Positions 46,960 to 55,122 of a stretch of 64,000 nucleotides of DNA are shown in pieces; position 1 is the stretch's first letter, and each line of letters opens with the position of its first letter. Below the pieces are notes generated by a model. That model was not told where the DNA came from. It was given only the letters and a program-made list of their open reading frames with translations, and ran no database searches. Location of the stretch: the NCBI GenBank assembly GCA_965242575.1, contig OZ251461.1, positions 1,116,001 through 1,180,000 of the forward strand, written 5' to 3'. A program made the translations under genes and the position numbers. Origin of the DNA: JANQOH01 sp965242575. GTDB taxonomy: Bacteria; Pseudomonadota; Alphaproteobacteria; UBA7887.

Positions 46960-48603
46960 ATGACCGATTTCACCTCCGGCCTCGCCCGCACGCCGGCCAA
47001 CCACCGGCCGCTCACGCCGTTGTCGTTCCTCTCCCGCAGCGCGGCGGTGTACCCGGACCGGACGGCGTGGATATACGGCGCGGCGCGGGCGAGCTACCGG
47101 GAGTTCGCGGCGCGCTGCCGGCGGCTGGCGGCGGCGCTGGCGGCGCGGGGCGTCGGGCCCGGCGACACGGTGGCGGTCATGGCGCCCAACGTCCCCTGCC
47201 TGCTGGAGGCGCATTTCGGCGCGCCCATGGCGGGCGCCGCGCTCAACGCGATCAATACGCGGCTCGACGCGGCGGCCGTTCGTTACATCCTCGAACACGG
47301 CGAGGCGCGGGTATTGGTCGTCGACCGCGCGTTCGGCGCGACCGCCGCCGCCGCGCTCGCCGGCATGGCGAACCCGCCCGCGGTCGTTCGCTACGACGAC
47401 CCGGAAGGCGGCGGCGAAGGGGAGGCGGTCGGCGGCGTCGAATACGAAGAGTTCCTCGACGCCGGCGACCCGGAGTTCCGCCCGCGCCCCGTCGCCGACG
47501 AGTGGGACGCCATCGCGCTCAACTACACTTCCGGGACCACGGGGGACCCGAAGGGGGTGGTGTACCACCATCGCGGCGCGTGGCTGAACGCGGTCGGCAA
47601 CCAGATGGCCTGGGCGATGCCGCCGCACCCGGTCTATCTGTGGACGCTGCCGATGTTCCACTGCAACGGCTGGTGCTTCCCGTGGACGGTGACGGCGCTG
47701 GCGGGGACGCATGTCTGCCTGCGCCGCGTCGAGGCGCGGGCGATTTACGACGCCGTGGCCCGCCACCGCGTCACCCATTTCTGCGGCGCGCCCATCGTGC
47801 TGAACCTGATCGCCGACGCGCCCGCCGCCGACCGCAAGGCGTTCGCGCACAAGGCGCGGGTCATGACCGCGGCGTCGCCGCCGCCGCCGCGGACCATCGC
47901 GGCGATGGAGCGGGCGGGGTTCGACGTAACCCATGTGTACGGCCTCACCGAATGCTACGGCCCCGGCGTCGTGTGCGCGTGGCGGGAGGAGTGGGACGAT
48001 CTGGACCCCGACGAGCGCGCGGCGCGCAAGGCGCGCCAGGGCGTGCGCTACCCGACGATGGAGGAGCTGGCGGTGATGGACCCCGCGTCGACGACTCCGG
48101 TCCCGCCGGACGGGGAGGCGGTGGGCGAGGTGGCGATGCGCGGCAACATCGTCATGAAGGGCTATCTCAAGGACCCCGAGGCGACGGCGGCGGCGTTCGC
48201 CGGCGGCTGGCTCCGCACCGGCGACCTGGGCGTGATGCACCCGGACGGCTACATCGAGCTGAAGGACCGTGCGAAGGACATCATCGTCTCCGGCGGCGAG
48301 AACGTCTCGTCGATCGAGGTCGAGCGCGTCCTCTACCGCCATCCGGCGGTGATGGAGGCGGCGGTGGTCGCCCGGCCGGACGAGAAGTGGGGTGAGACTC
48401 CGTGCGCGTTCGTCGAACTGCGCGACGGCGCGGCGCCGGTGGGCGAGGCGGAGATCATCGGCTTCTGCCGCGACAACATGGCGCAGTTCAAGGCGCCGAG
48501 GACGGTGGTCTTCGGGCCGCTGCCGAAGACATCGACCGGCAAGATCCGCAAATTCGCGCTGCGTGAACGCGCCAGGGCGCTCGGCGGCGCGGCGGAGGGA
48601 TGA
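46960..48603 (+). CDS. Acyl-CoA synthetase (AMP-forming)
   Basis: A 547-residue ANL-superfamily ligase. The P-loop YTSGTTGDPKGV (189-200), the A5-type YGLTECYGPGVV, GWLRTGDLGV, KDRAKDIIVSGGENVSSIEVE and the C-terminal KTSTGKIRKFALR (catalytic Lys) are intact. The region FHCNGWCFPW is characteristic of the medium-chain / methylmercaptopropionate-CoA ligase branch (DmdB-like). It makes an acyl-CoA from a short or medium acid. ATG at 46960, with the G16-AGGGG stretch as ribosome-binding site. It stands alone. Confidence 0.92.
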   Translation: MTDFTSGLARTPANHRPLTPLSFLSRSAAVYPDRTAWIYGAARASYREFAARCRRLAAALAARGVGPGDTVAVMAPNVPCLLEAHFGAPMAGAALNAINTRLDAAAVRYILEHGEARVLVVDRAFGATAAAALAGMANPPAVVRYDDPEGGGEGEAVGGVEYEEFLDAGDPEFRPRPVADEWDAIALNYTSGTTGDPKGVVYHHRGAWLNAVGNQMAWAMPPHPVYLWTLPMFHCNGWCFPWTVTALAGTHVCLRRVEARAIYDAVARHRVTHFCGAPIVLNLIADAPAADRKAFAHKARVMTAASPPPPRTIAAMERAGFDVTHVYGLTECYGPGVVCAWREEWDDLDPDERAARKARQGVRYPTMEELAVMDPASTTPVPPDGEAVGEVAMRGNIVMKGYLKDPEATAAAFAGGWLRTGDLGVMHPDGYIELKDRAKDIIVSGGENVSSIEVERVLYRHPAVMEAAVVARPDEKWGETPCAFVELRDGAAPVGEAEIIGFCRDNMAQFKAPRTVVFGPLPKTSTGKIRKFALRERARALGGAAEG

Positions 48604-48604
48604 A

Positions 48605-48630
48605 GGGGCGGCCCGGGAAACGGCCGCCCC
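48605..48630 (+). terminator. Hairpin after the acyl-CoA synthetase gene
   Basis: A perfect 9-base-pair stem (GGGGCGGCC / GGCCGCCCC) with loop CGGGAAAC starts two bases after the stop. There is no T-run, so termination may be weak or factor-assisted. Confidence 0.45.
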
Positions 48631-48712
48631 CGCCCCACGCGCGGCAAGTGGCGGACGGAGCGCGAATCCGCCATAGTGCGGCGCGCCGACGCCCTTCGGA
48701 GACGCCCCCGCC

Positions 48713-49807
48713 GTGCGATACGCCCCGCCGCCCGCCGCAGCCGCCCTCCTCGCCCTCGCCGGCTGCGCCTCGGCGCCGCCAGCGCCGACCCTGGAGAGCT
48801 ATCGCGACCCCGCGCCGGCCTGTTACGACCGGACCCGCGGGCCGCAAACCGCGACGGTGGACAGCCACCTGCATTTCCGCCCCTTCGGCGGCGCCGCGCT
48901 GCCGTTCAACGAGGTGGTGCGGTATCTGGAGGACACGGGAGTCCTGTTCGCCAACGTCTACGGCATCGGCCAGATGCTGCCCATCGGTTCGCCCTGCACG
49001 TATTACCTGGACTGCCTCGGAACCCCGGTCGCGCCCACCTTGAAGAACGATTTCGTCAACGCGATGAACTACGCCGCGATGACGTCGGACAAGGTCCACC
49101 TGACCCTGTCGATGACCTTCCCGGACCTGTCCCGGCCCGGCTCGGTGCTCGACGGGATGCGCCTGCTCGACACGGAGTTCCCCGGCTTTTTCCGCTGGAT
49201 GGGCGAGGTCAACCTGGTCAAGCAGGCGCTGTTCGGCAATCTGCGCCAGGCGGTCCCGCTGGAGGCGATAGCGGACTGGGCGCCGTTCATGGCCGAACTG
49301 CGCCGCCGCGGCGCGCCGCTGGCCATCCATTCCGACCTGGGCGACAACGCCGACCCGACCCGCTACCTGCCCTGGATCGAGGAGGTCGCGCGGCTGTACC
49401 CCGACAACAAGATCGTCTGGATGCATCTCGGCCTGTCGCGCGAGCTCACCGACATCGACCCGGACGTCCATATCGGGATCATGGAGTCGCTGTTCCGCCG
49501 TTACCCCAACTTTTCCGCCGACATTTCTTGGCGGGTGATCGACGACCACGTGTTCTCCGACCCCGAGCTCGGCGCGCGCTATGCGGCGTTCCTCGACGCG
49601 TGGTCGGACCGCATCCTGCCCGGGACCGACTTCGTGGCGTCGGCGAACAAGACCTTCGCCGTCTACGCCGAGGAACTCGAGGTCACGAGCCGCATCCTGC
49701 GCCGCCTCGACGACGCGGCGTTCCGCAACATCGCGCTCGGCGAGAACTACTTCCGGCTGCTCGACCTGGACTACCGCGCGCCGCCGATTTGCGCTCGTCC
49801 GAACTGA
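48713..49807 (+). CDS. Amidohydrolase-family lipoprotein
   Basis: A 364-residue protein. The N-terminus has a lipobox (LLALAGCAS), so it should be lipid-anchored in the periplasm. Amidohydrolase-2 features are the metal motif TVDSHLHFRPFGG, LAIHSDLGDNADPTRY, IVWMHLGLSREL, NFSADISWRV and FVASANKTFAV. Family members are metal-dependent hydrolases or decarboxylases of the TIM-barrel type; substrate unknown. GTG start at 48713 with GGAG ten bases upstream. It ends 38 bases before the methyltransferase gene. Confidence 0.85.
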   Translation: MRYAPPPAAAALLALAGCASAPPAPTLESYRDPAPACYDRTRGPQTATVDSHLHFRPFGGAALPFNEVVRYLEDTGVLFANVYGIGQMLPIGSPCTYYLDCLGTPVAPTLKNDFVNAMNYAAMTSDKVHLTLSMTFPDLSRPGSVLDGMRLLDTEFPGFFRWMGEVNLVKQALFGNLRQAVPLEAIADWAPFMAELRRRGAPLAIHSDLGDNADPTRYLPWIEEVARLYPDNKIVWMHLGLSRELTDIDPDVHIGIMESLFRRYPNFSADISWRVIDDHVFSDPELGARYAAFLDAWSDRILPGTDFVASANKTFAVYAEELEVTSRILRRLDDAAFRNIALGENYFRLLDLDYRAPPICARPN

Positions 49808-49845
49808 AGCGATACGATACTCCCCACACGACGCAGGAGGAAACG

Positions 49846-50622
49846 ATGACCCGACCCGTGCAAACCGCGCAACGCCTCGACGCAGAACCGGATCGACTCG
49901 CTGCGCTGTCGCGCAAGCCCGCGACGAGTGTTTTCAGTGGGGTAAGAACCACGACAGCTCCTCCCATCGCCGCGCCCGCCGGATTCGGGTTCAACGAACG
50001 GATGAAGATGGATGGTCTTGAATTTTTGAAGAAACTGCCGGACGCCGCAATCCCGGCGGCGTTCTTCGACCCTCAGTACCGGGGAGTGCTCGATAAACTC
50101 CAATATGGCAACGAAGGCGAAAAACGCGGGCGGAGGCGTTTTCTTCTCCAACAGATGTCTGCCGACACCATAAGGAAATTCGTGGAATCGATAGACCGCT
50201 GTCTCATACCGTCCGGCCACATGTTTTTGTGGATCGACAAATATCACCTCTGCGAGGGATTTCAGCGCTGGTTCGACGGCACGGATTTGAGCGTTGTCGA
50301 CCTGGTGAACTGGGACAAATGCAGGCTTGGCATGGGGTACAGAAGCCGGAGAACGACCGAGCACTGTGTGGTATTGCAAAAGCGCCCACGCAAGGCGAAA
50401 GGGGTCTGGAAGATACACAATATCCCAGATACATGGAGAGAAAAATCGATCAACGGGACCGGTCATCCGCACAAGAAGCCTGTCGACCTGCAAAGCCAGC
50501 TAATCTCCGCCGTTACCAACGAGGGGGACGTAGTGATCGATCCGGCGGCGGGCGACTTCACCGTCTTGACCGCCGCCAACCGGATCCGTCGAAATTTTCT
50601 CGGCTGCGACTTGAACGGCTGA
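49846..50622 (+). CDS. Type II DNA methyltransferase (beta-class arrangement)
   Basis: A 258-residue SAM-dependent methyltransferase. The catalytic motif IV DPQY (75-78, AAFFDPQYRGVLDKL) comes first and the SAM-binding motif I lies at the C-terminus (VVIDPAAGDFTVLTAANRIRRNFLGCDLNG, from about 229). This is the beta-class order for N6-adenine or N4-cytosine methylation; DPQY instead of DPPY is a minor variant. TGHPHKKPVDLQSQLI is a conserved linker. ATG follows the near-perfect AGGAGGAAACG. GC content is lower than in core neighbours. The restriction endonuclease gene follows after five bases. It protects host DNA; the recognition site is unknown. Confidence 0.9.
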   Translation: MTRPVQTAQRLDAEPDRLAALSRKPATSVFSGVRTTTAPPIAAPAGFGFNERMKMDGLEFLKKLPDAAIPAAFFDPQYRGVLDKLQYGNEGEKRGRRRFLLQQMSADTIRKFVESIDRCLIPSGHMFLWIDKYHLCEGFQRWFDGTDLSVVDLVNWDKCRLGMGYRSRRTTEHCVVLQKRPRKAKGVWKIHNIPDTWREKSINGTGHPHKKPVDLQSQLISAVTNEGDVVIDPAAGDFTVLTAANRIRRNFLGCDLNG

Positions 50623-50627
50623 AGACG

Positions 50628-51314
50628 ATGGCTCGTATCGAAAACGCGAAAGTCAGGGAACGTTCGGGCGGATACGAACGGCTTTTCGGAAACCGGGATC
50701 TGGGCATTCTGATCAGTCGGGTTCAATCCGCTGTCATATCGTCCGGTACTGAGCTCGAGAGAATCATTCTGACGCGTGTCGATCGAGTGTCGGATCTGGA
50801 TGAATTCCTGGGGCGGGAAACCATGCCGGATGGCGTCCTCGTGGCGCCGAAGGCCAAAATCAAACGTTGCAGGACGCTGCAATTTCCCGATTCCGAACCG
50901 GATTTTCTGGTGTTCAAGAGGCGCGAGAACAGGCAGGCATGCCACGTGGTGGAATTGAAGGACGGTCATGTTTTCGACACCAAGAAAGCCGCTGCCGAAC
51001 GTCGAGCCATTCACTCGTTCATCGCGAGCAACGCCCCTCGGATGCCCTACCGGGTGTCCTGTCATTTCTGTTGCTTTAATCAAGACAGCCGCGAGTCCAT
51101 AGTGGCCGGCTTCAAACGTAAAATTACGATGGAAGAAGCTATGACCGGTCGCGAATTTTGCGAGTTGCTTGAGATAGACTATGACCGCATCGTTATCGAA
51201 CGGCAAAGGGAACAGCCGGAAAACGTGCGTTTCTTCCTTGAAGAGCTGGTCAAAATTGGGCCGTTGCGACGAAAGCTGGAAACGATACTGACGCGGAATA
51301 ACGGGGAATCATGA
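50628..51314 (+). CDS. Type II restriction endonuclease, PD-(D/E)XK fold
   Basis: A 228-residue protein starting five bases after the methyltransferase stop. A PD-(D/E)XK core is visible: PDFLVF (Asp92) then HVVELKDGH (Glu109, Lys111) followed by a long helix DTKKAAAERRAIHSFIAS. The C-terminal half (GREFCELLEIDYDRIVIERQ) has no family that I recognise. Position and motif make it the cognate endonuclease of the methyltransferase. Lower GC and more A/T-ending codons than in core genes suggest horizontal origin. The predicted cleavage specificity cannot be read from the sequence. Confidence 0.82.
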   Translation: MARIENAKVRERSGGYERLFGNRDLGILISRVQSAVISSGTELERIILTRVDRVSDLDEFLGRETMPDGVLVAPKAKIKRCRTLQFPDSEPDFLVFKRRENRQACHVVELKDGHVFDTKKAAAERRAIHSFIASNAPRMPYRVSCHFCCFNQDSRESIVAGFKRKITMEEAMTGREFCELLEIDYDRIVIERQREQPENVRFFLEELVKIGPLRRKLETILTRNNGES

Positions 51315-51336
51315 TCGGCGGACCGGCCGCGCCGCT

Positions 51337-51745
51337 TCACCGCCCGACCGGCGTTATGCGGATTCCGCCGAACGCCTGCTCCGTGGGTGCGATCTCGATG
51401 GTCGAGACGTTGACGCGCCAGGGCGCGCGGACGGCGTAGAGGATGGCGTCGGCGATGTCCTCGGGGCGCAGCTCGGCGAACGCGCCATAGGTCCGCCGCG
51501 CCTCCTCCTCGCCGGCCGCGCCGGCGAGGAACTCGGTGACGACGCGGCCGGGGCAGATCTCCGTCACCCGCACCCCGGAGCCGGCCAGGTCGAGGCGCAG
51601 GTTCTGCGACGCCAGCCGGACCGCGCCCTTCGACGCGCCGTAAATCGGCGACCGGATGGGGTAAAGCCCGGCGACCGAGCCGATGGCGACCGCGTGGCCG
51701 CGGCCGCGCGCGCATCCCCGGCGGCACCGCGCGCAGGGTGTGCAG
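51337..51745 (-). pseudogene. Duplicated C-terminal fragment of an SDR gene
   Basis: About 405 bases nearly identical (roughly five substitutions and one 2-base deletion) to the 3' half of the intact SDR at 52238-52972. It encodes AVR...GMRARGRGHVVAIGSVAG through the stop, minus the N-terminal cofactor domain. The 2-base deletion in a GCGCGC run at about 51713 shifts its frame. It starts 22 bases after the endonuclease stop and has no start codon of its own, so it is a non-functional duplicate. Confidence 0.9.
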
Positions 51746-51861
51746 GACTGCAGCCATAAACCAAAGACGAAATTTTTGGGGTTGCGATCTGAACGGGTAG
51801 CAATTATTATAGATAGATCTTGGTCAGTTTATCGGCAGGTTTCACCAGCGAGGAGGGAGTC

Positions 51862-52167
51862 GTGGCTTACAACCGCTTGAAGGAGAGCGAAATTTCCAAA
51901 GCTGTTTTGTCCGTTGCAGCGAAGCAACCGGACGGTCTTGCTACCTTCCATGTGCTTCGGAGGGAAATTCCGCGCGTTGTGGAATTGTCTCCCGAGGATC
52001 GGAGAGTGTCTCAGACAAGACCGAACGAGGAGTTATGGGAACAACAACTCCGCAATATACAGTCGCACCACGAGCAACTCGGGAATTTTATTTTCGAGGG
52101 CTATCTGGAGCACGTTCCTGGCACAGGGTATCGTATTACCGATGCCGAGAGAAGGCGGTTAGAGTGA
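51862..52167 (+). CDS. Winged-helix-like protein next to the R-M system
   Basis: A 101-residue protein starting at GTG 51862 after AGGAGGGAGTC. The C-terminal part LWEQQLRNIQSHHEQLGNFIFEG followed by YLEHVPGTGYRITDAERRRLE has the layout of a winged helix-turn-helix with the YRIT wing found at the N-terminus of Mrr-like restriction proteins and in small R-M-associated proteins. An AT-rich region with TATAGA lies upstream (about 51808). It is flanked on both sides by copies of the SDR 3' end. It may regulate the neighbouring R-M genes or act as a subunit; neither is proven. Confidence 0.68.
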   Translation: MAYNRLKESEISKAVLSVAAKQPDGLATFHVLRREIPRVVELSPEDRRVSQTRPNEELWEQQLRNIQSHHEQLGNFIFEGYLEHVPGTGYRITDAERRRLE

Positions 52168-52237
52168 CGACTAACGTGAATCGGCGGATGTTTTTCAAGA
52201 CCCCGGCGCGGGAACGCGCGGCACGGACGCCCGCGCC

Positions 52238-52972
52238 TTACCGCTCGACCGGCGTTATGCGGATTCCGCCGAACGCCTGCTCCGTGGGCGCGATCTCGAT
52301 GGTCGAGACGTTGACGCGCCAGGGCGCGCGGACGGCGTAGAGGATGGCGTCGGCGATGTCCTCGGGGCGCAGCTCGGCGAACGCGCCATAGGTCCGCCGC
52401 GCCTCCTCCTCGCCGGCCGCGCCGGCGAGGAACTCGGTGACGACGCGGCCGGGGCAGATCTCCGTCACCCGCACCCCGGAGCCGGCCAGGTCGAGACGCA
52501 GGTTCTGCGACGCCAGCCGGACCGCGCCCTTCGACGCGCCGTAAATCGGCGACCGGATGGGGTAAAGCCCGGCGACCGAGCCGATGGCGACCACGTGGCC
52601 GCGGCCGCGCGCGCGCATCCCCGGCAGCACCGCGCGCAGGGTGTGCAGGAACGCCGTCACGTTGGTCTCGACGGTGAGGTCGATATCGCTCCGCCCGGCG
52701 GCGAGGAAGTCGTCCATGCCGCGCCCCAGGCCGGCGTTGGCGACCAGCACGTCGACCTCCAGCGGCTCCAGCGCCGCGTAGAGCGCATCGGTGTCACGCA
52801 GGTCCAGCGGCAACGGAGTCGCGCCGGTCTCGCGCGCCAGCGCCTCCAGCCGGTCGGCCCGGCGCGCGGCCGCGGTGACCGCGAGGCCCGCGCCGGCCAG
52901 CGCGCGCGCCGCCGCGGCGCCTATTCCCGCCGACGCGCCGGTGACCAGCGCCGTCCTGTAGTTCGTCTCCAC
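52238..52972 (-). CDS. SDR-family oxidoreductase (intact copy)
   Basis: A 244-residue short-chain dehydrogenase of the YdfG/serine-dehydrogenase-like type. TGASAGIG at 11-18, ANAG at 78-81, catalytic Ser132, Tyr144 and Lys148 (SPIYGASKGAV), then PGRVVTEFLAGAAGEEEARRTYG and the end YAVRAPWRVNVSTIEIAPTEQAFGGIRI. These make NADP-linked oxidation of 3-hydroxy acids likely. Its last 135 codons are duplicated at 51337-51745. Confidence 0.92.
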   Translation of the reverse strand: METNYRTALVTGASAGIGAAAARALAGAGLAVTAAARRADRLEALARETGATPLPLDLRDTDALYAALEPLEVDVLVANAGLGRGMDDFLAAGRSDIDLTVETNVTAFLHTLRAVLPGMRARGRGHVVAIGSVAGLYPIRSPIYGASKGAVRLASQNLRLDLAGSGVRVTEICPGRVVTEFLAGAAGEEEARRTYGAFAELRPEDIADAILYAVRAPWRVNVSTIEIAPTEQAFGGIRITPVER

Positions 52973-53061
52973 CGCGCGCCCTCCCGCTCCCGCCTTGCCG
53001 GGCGCATCGTAGCGGCGTAGGGTCCGCCGTCCAGCCCGCCGGGACGAAAGGCGCCGCCGCG

Positions 53062-53859
53062 ATGATCATGGACGACCGGCTCTACGAGAAGTTCGCGTCC
53101 GGCGCGCCCACCGTCGGCACGCATTTCCTGTCGTCCGACCCCGACACGGCCGAGATCGTCGGCGATTGCGGGCTGTTCGACTACGGCGAGTTCTGCGCCG
53201 AGTATTCCGCCTTCGACATGGCGGGGCTCTACCACATGGCGCGCGCCGGGCAGTGCGGCGGCCTGCCGCTGATGATCAAGCTCGACCAGGAGGCGCAGGG
53301 GTTCTGGGCCCAGGCGGCGCTGGGCGCGGGGTTCAAGGCGGTGCTGTTCACCGACATCCGAACGCCGGCGGACGTGGCCGCCTGCCATCGCGCCGTCCGC
53401 CCCGACACGCCCGATGCGGGCGGCCTGATGGGGGTCAAACTGCGCCGCCCCGGATTCGGCGATTACGAACCGGGCGCCTATCTGGCGGACCTCGAGCGCG
53501 TCCTCGTCGCGATCATGATCGAGAAGGACCGGGCGATGGCGGACATCGACGCGGTGCTCGCCGAGGCGCGCGGCAAGGGGGTCGCGATGACGCAATGGGG
53601 GCCGGCGGATTTCGGCTTCTCGCGCGGCCGGCCGGAGCTGATGTCCACGCCGGAGATCCGCCCGTTCGAGGAGCGCCTGATCGCCAAATCGCTCGAATAC
53701 GGCGTCCAGCCGCGCTGGGAGGTCGCCGACGCCGAGCAGGCGAAGCGCTACGCCGATCTCGGCGTCCGCCATTTCTGCGTCGGCTGGGACCGCTTCATCT
53801 ACCGGTCGGGCCTGGGGCGGATCGGCGAGGGCATGCGCAAGCTCGTCGAAAGCCTGTAG
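53062..53859 (+). CDS. HpcH/HpaI-like aldolase family protein
   Basis: A 265-residue relative of the HpcH/HpaI aldolases. GDCGLFDYGEFCAEYSAFDMAGLYHMARA, PLMIKLDQEAQGFWAQAALGAGFKAVLFTDIRTPADV and VAIMIEKDRAMADIDAVLA match the strands bearing the metal and oxoacid-binding residues, though the usual GPxDL motif is replaced by GPADFGFSRGRPE. The product may be a 2-oxo-acid aldolase or related lyase. ATG at 53062 (an alternative ATG is two codons later). The cytochrome gene follows after 15 bases. Confidence 0.78.
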   Translation: MIMDDRLYEKFASGAPTVGTHFLSSDPDTAEIVGDCGLFDYGEFCAEYSAFDMAGLYHMARAGQCGGLPLMIKLDQEAQGFWAQAALGAGFKAVLFTDIRTPADVAACHRAVRPDTPDAGGLMGVKLRRPGFGDYEPGAYLADLERVLVAIMIEKDRAMADIDAVLAEARGKGVAMTQWGPADFGFSRGRPELMSTPEIRPFEERLIAKSLEYGVQPRWEVADAEQAKRYADLGVRHFCVGWDRFIYRSGLGRIGEGMRKLVESL

Positions 53860-53874
53860 CGGGGCGGCGCGCGC

Positions 53875-55104
53875 GTGCGTGTTCGCGGGTATGAGGGCGC
53901 GCGGCGCGCGCTGGCGGCGGCGGGGCTGGCGGCGGCGCTTCTGCATTCCGGCGCGGCCGGGGCGCTGACGCGCGTCATCGTGCTCGACCAGGGCCGCCCG
54001 GTCCGCCTGCTCGCCGCCGTTCACGAAACCCGCGCCGACGTCCTCGCCGCGCTGGGCGAGCTCGCCTTCAAGTCGGAGTTCCTGCTCGAGGGCTCGCCGC
54101 TGCGCACGCTGGGGGCGCAGATGACCTGCGACTCGTGCCACCCCGACGGCGGCGCCAGCCCGGTGGTGTTCTTCGAGGGGCTGTCGGACAAGCCCGGCAA
54201 CCTCGACGTGACCAACCGCGCGATCTCGCTGATCGAGGACAACATCTACAACCCGATCAACGTGCCGAGCATCGTCGGCGCGCGGCATACGGCGCCGTTC
54301 GCGCGCGACGGCGGCTTCGACACGGTGGAGGACTTCACCCTGTTCGCCATCGCCAACGAGTTCGCCGGCGGAATCCCCTCCGACCTGGCGATCGAGGCGC
54401 TGGTGGCGTTCCAGGAGGGCCTCGCGTTTCCGGACAACCCGCTGCTCGGCGCCGACGGGCGCCTCGCCGCCGGCGCCCCCGCCGCCGCGCGCCGCGGCGA
54501 GGCGGTGTTCCGCCGCCCGGTCGCCGGCGGGCCTGAGCGCGGCTGCGCCACCTGCCACCGGCCGGAGGACCATTTCGTCGACCGCCGCGTCCACGAGGTG
54601 GGCACCGGGCGCGGCGCGCGCGCCGGCATGGCGTTCGAAACCCCGACCCTGCTCGGCGCGGCGGCGACTCCGCCCTATCTCCACGACGGGCGCTACGACA
54701 CCTTGGCCGAGGCGGCGGACTACTTCGCCAACTATTTCGGCGTCGCGCGCAGCGCGGCGGAGCGCGCCGACCTCGCCGCCTACGTCGAGGCGGTCGCCGG
54801 CGGCGCGGCGCCGGAGCCGGAGGCGGCGGAGGACGTGCATCCCGAAACGGCGGCGGTCCTCCTCGAGGTCGTCCTCGAGGCCGACGACTGGATGCTGACG
54901 CGGATGGCGGTGCCGCGGGCCACGACCGAACTCGACGACTGGCGCGGCGCGCCGGACGCGCCGGACGGCGCGGCGCTCGACCGCTGGATCCGCCTGCTGC
55001 GGCGCATCGAGGCGCGCACCAAGGTGCAGGATTTCGACGGCGCGCGGGCCGCCCTGGCGGAATACCGCGCCGCCGTCGCGGACTGGCGCCGGTCCGTCCC
55101 GTAA
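53875..55104 (+). CDS. Di-haem cytochrome c peroxidase-like protein
   Basis: A 409-residue exported protein with two haem c motifs, CDSCH (85-89) and CATCH (224-228). The layout (PINVPSIVGARHTAPFARDGGFDT, FETPTLLGAAATPPYLHDGRYDTLAEAADYF) resembles MauG/cytochrome-c-peroxidase-like di-haem proteins. A hydrophobic signal-like segment (AAGLAAALLHSGAAGAL) follows the first ten residues, so it should be periplasmic. GTG start at 53875. The C-terminal 120 residues are an extra helical region rich in Arg and Asp. It may act in peroxide removal or protein-cofactor maturation; the direction is not clear. Confidence 0.85.
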   Translation: MRVRGYEGARRALAAAGLAAALLHSGAAGALTRVIVLDQGRPVRLLAAVHETRADVLAALGELAFKSEFLLEGSPLRTLGAQMTCDSCHPDGGASPVVFFEGLSDKPGNLDVTNRAISLIEDNIYNPINVPSIVGARHTAPFARDGGFDTVEDFTLFAIANEFAGGIPSDLAIEALVAFQEGLAFPDNPLLGADGRLAAGAPAAARRGEAVFRRPVAGGPERGCATCHRPEDHFVDRRVHEVGTGRGARAGMAFETPTLLGAAATPPYLHDGRYDTLAEAADYFANYFGVARSAAERADLAAYVEAVAGGAAPEPEAAEDVHPETAAVLLEVVLEADDWMLTRMAVPRATTELDDWRGAPDAPDGAALDRWIRLLRRIEARTKVQDFDGARAALAEYRAAVADWRRSVP

Positions 55105-55122
55105 CCGGACTCGGAGGACGAA

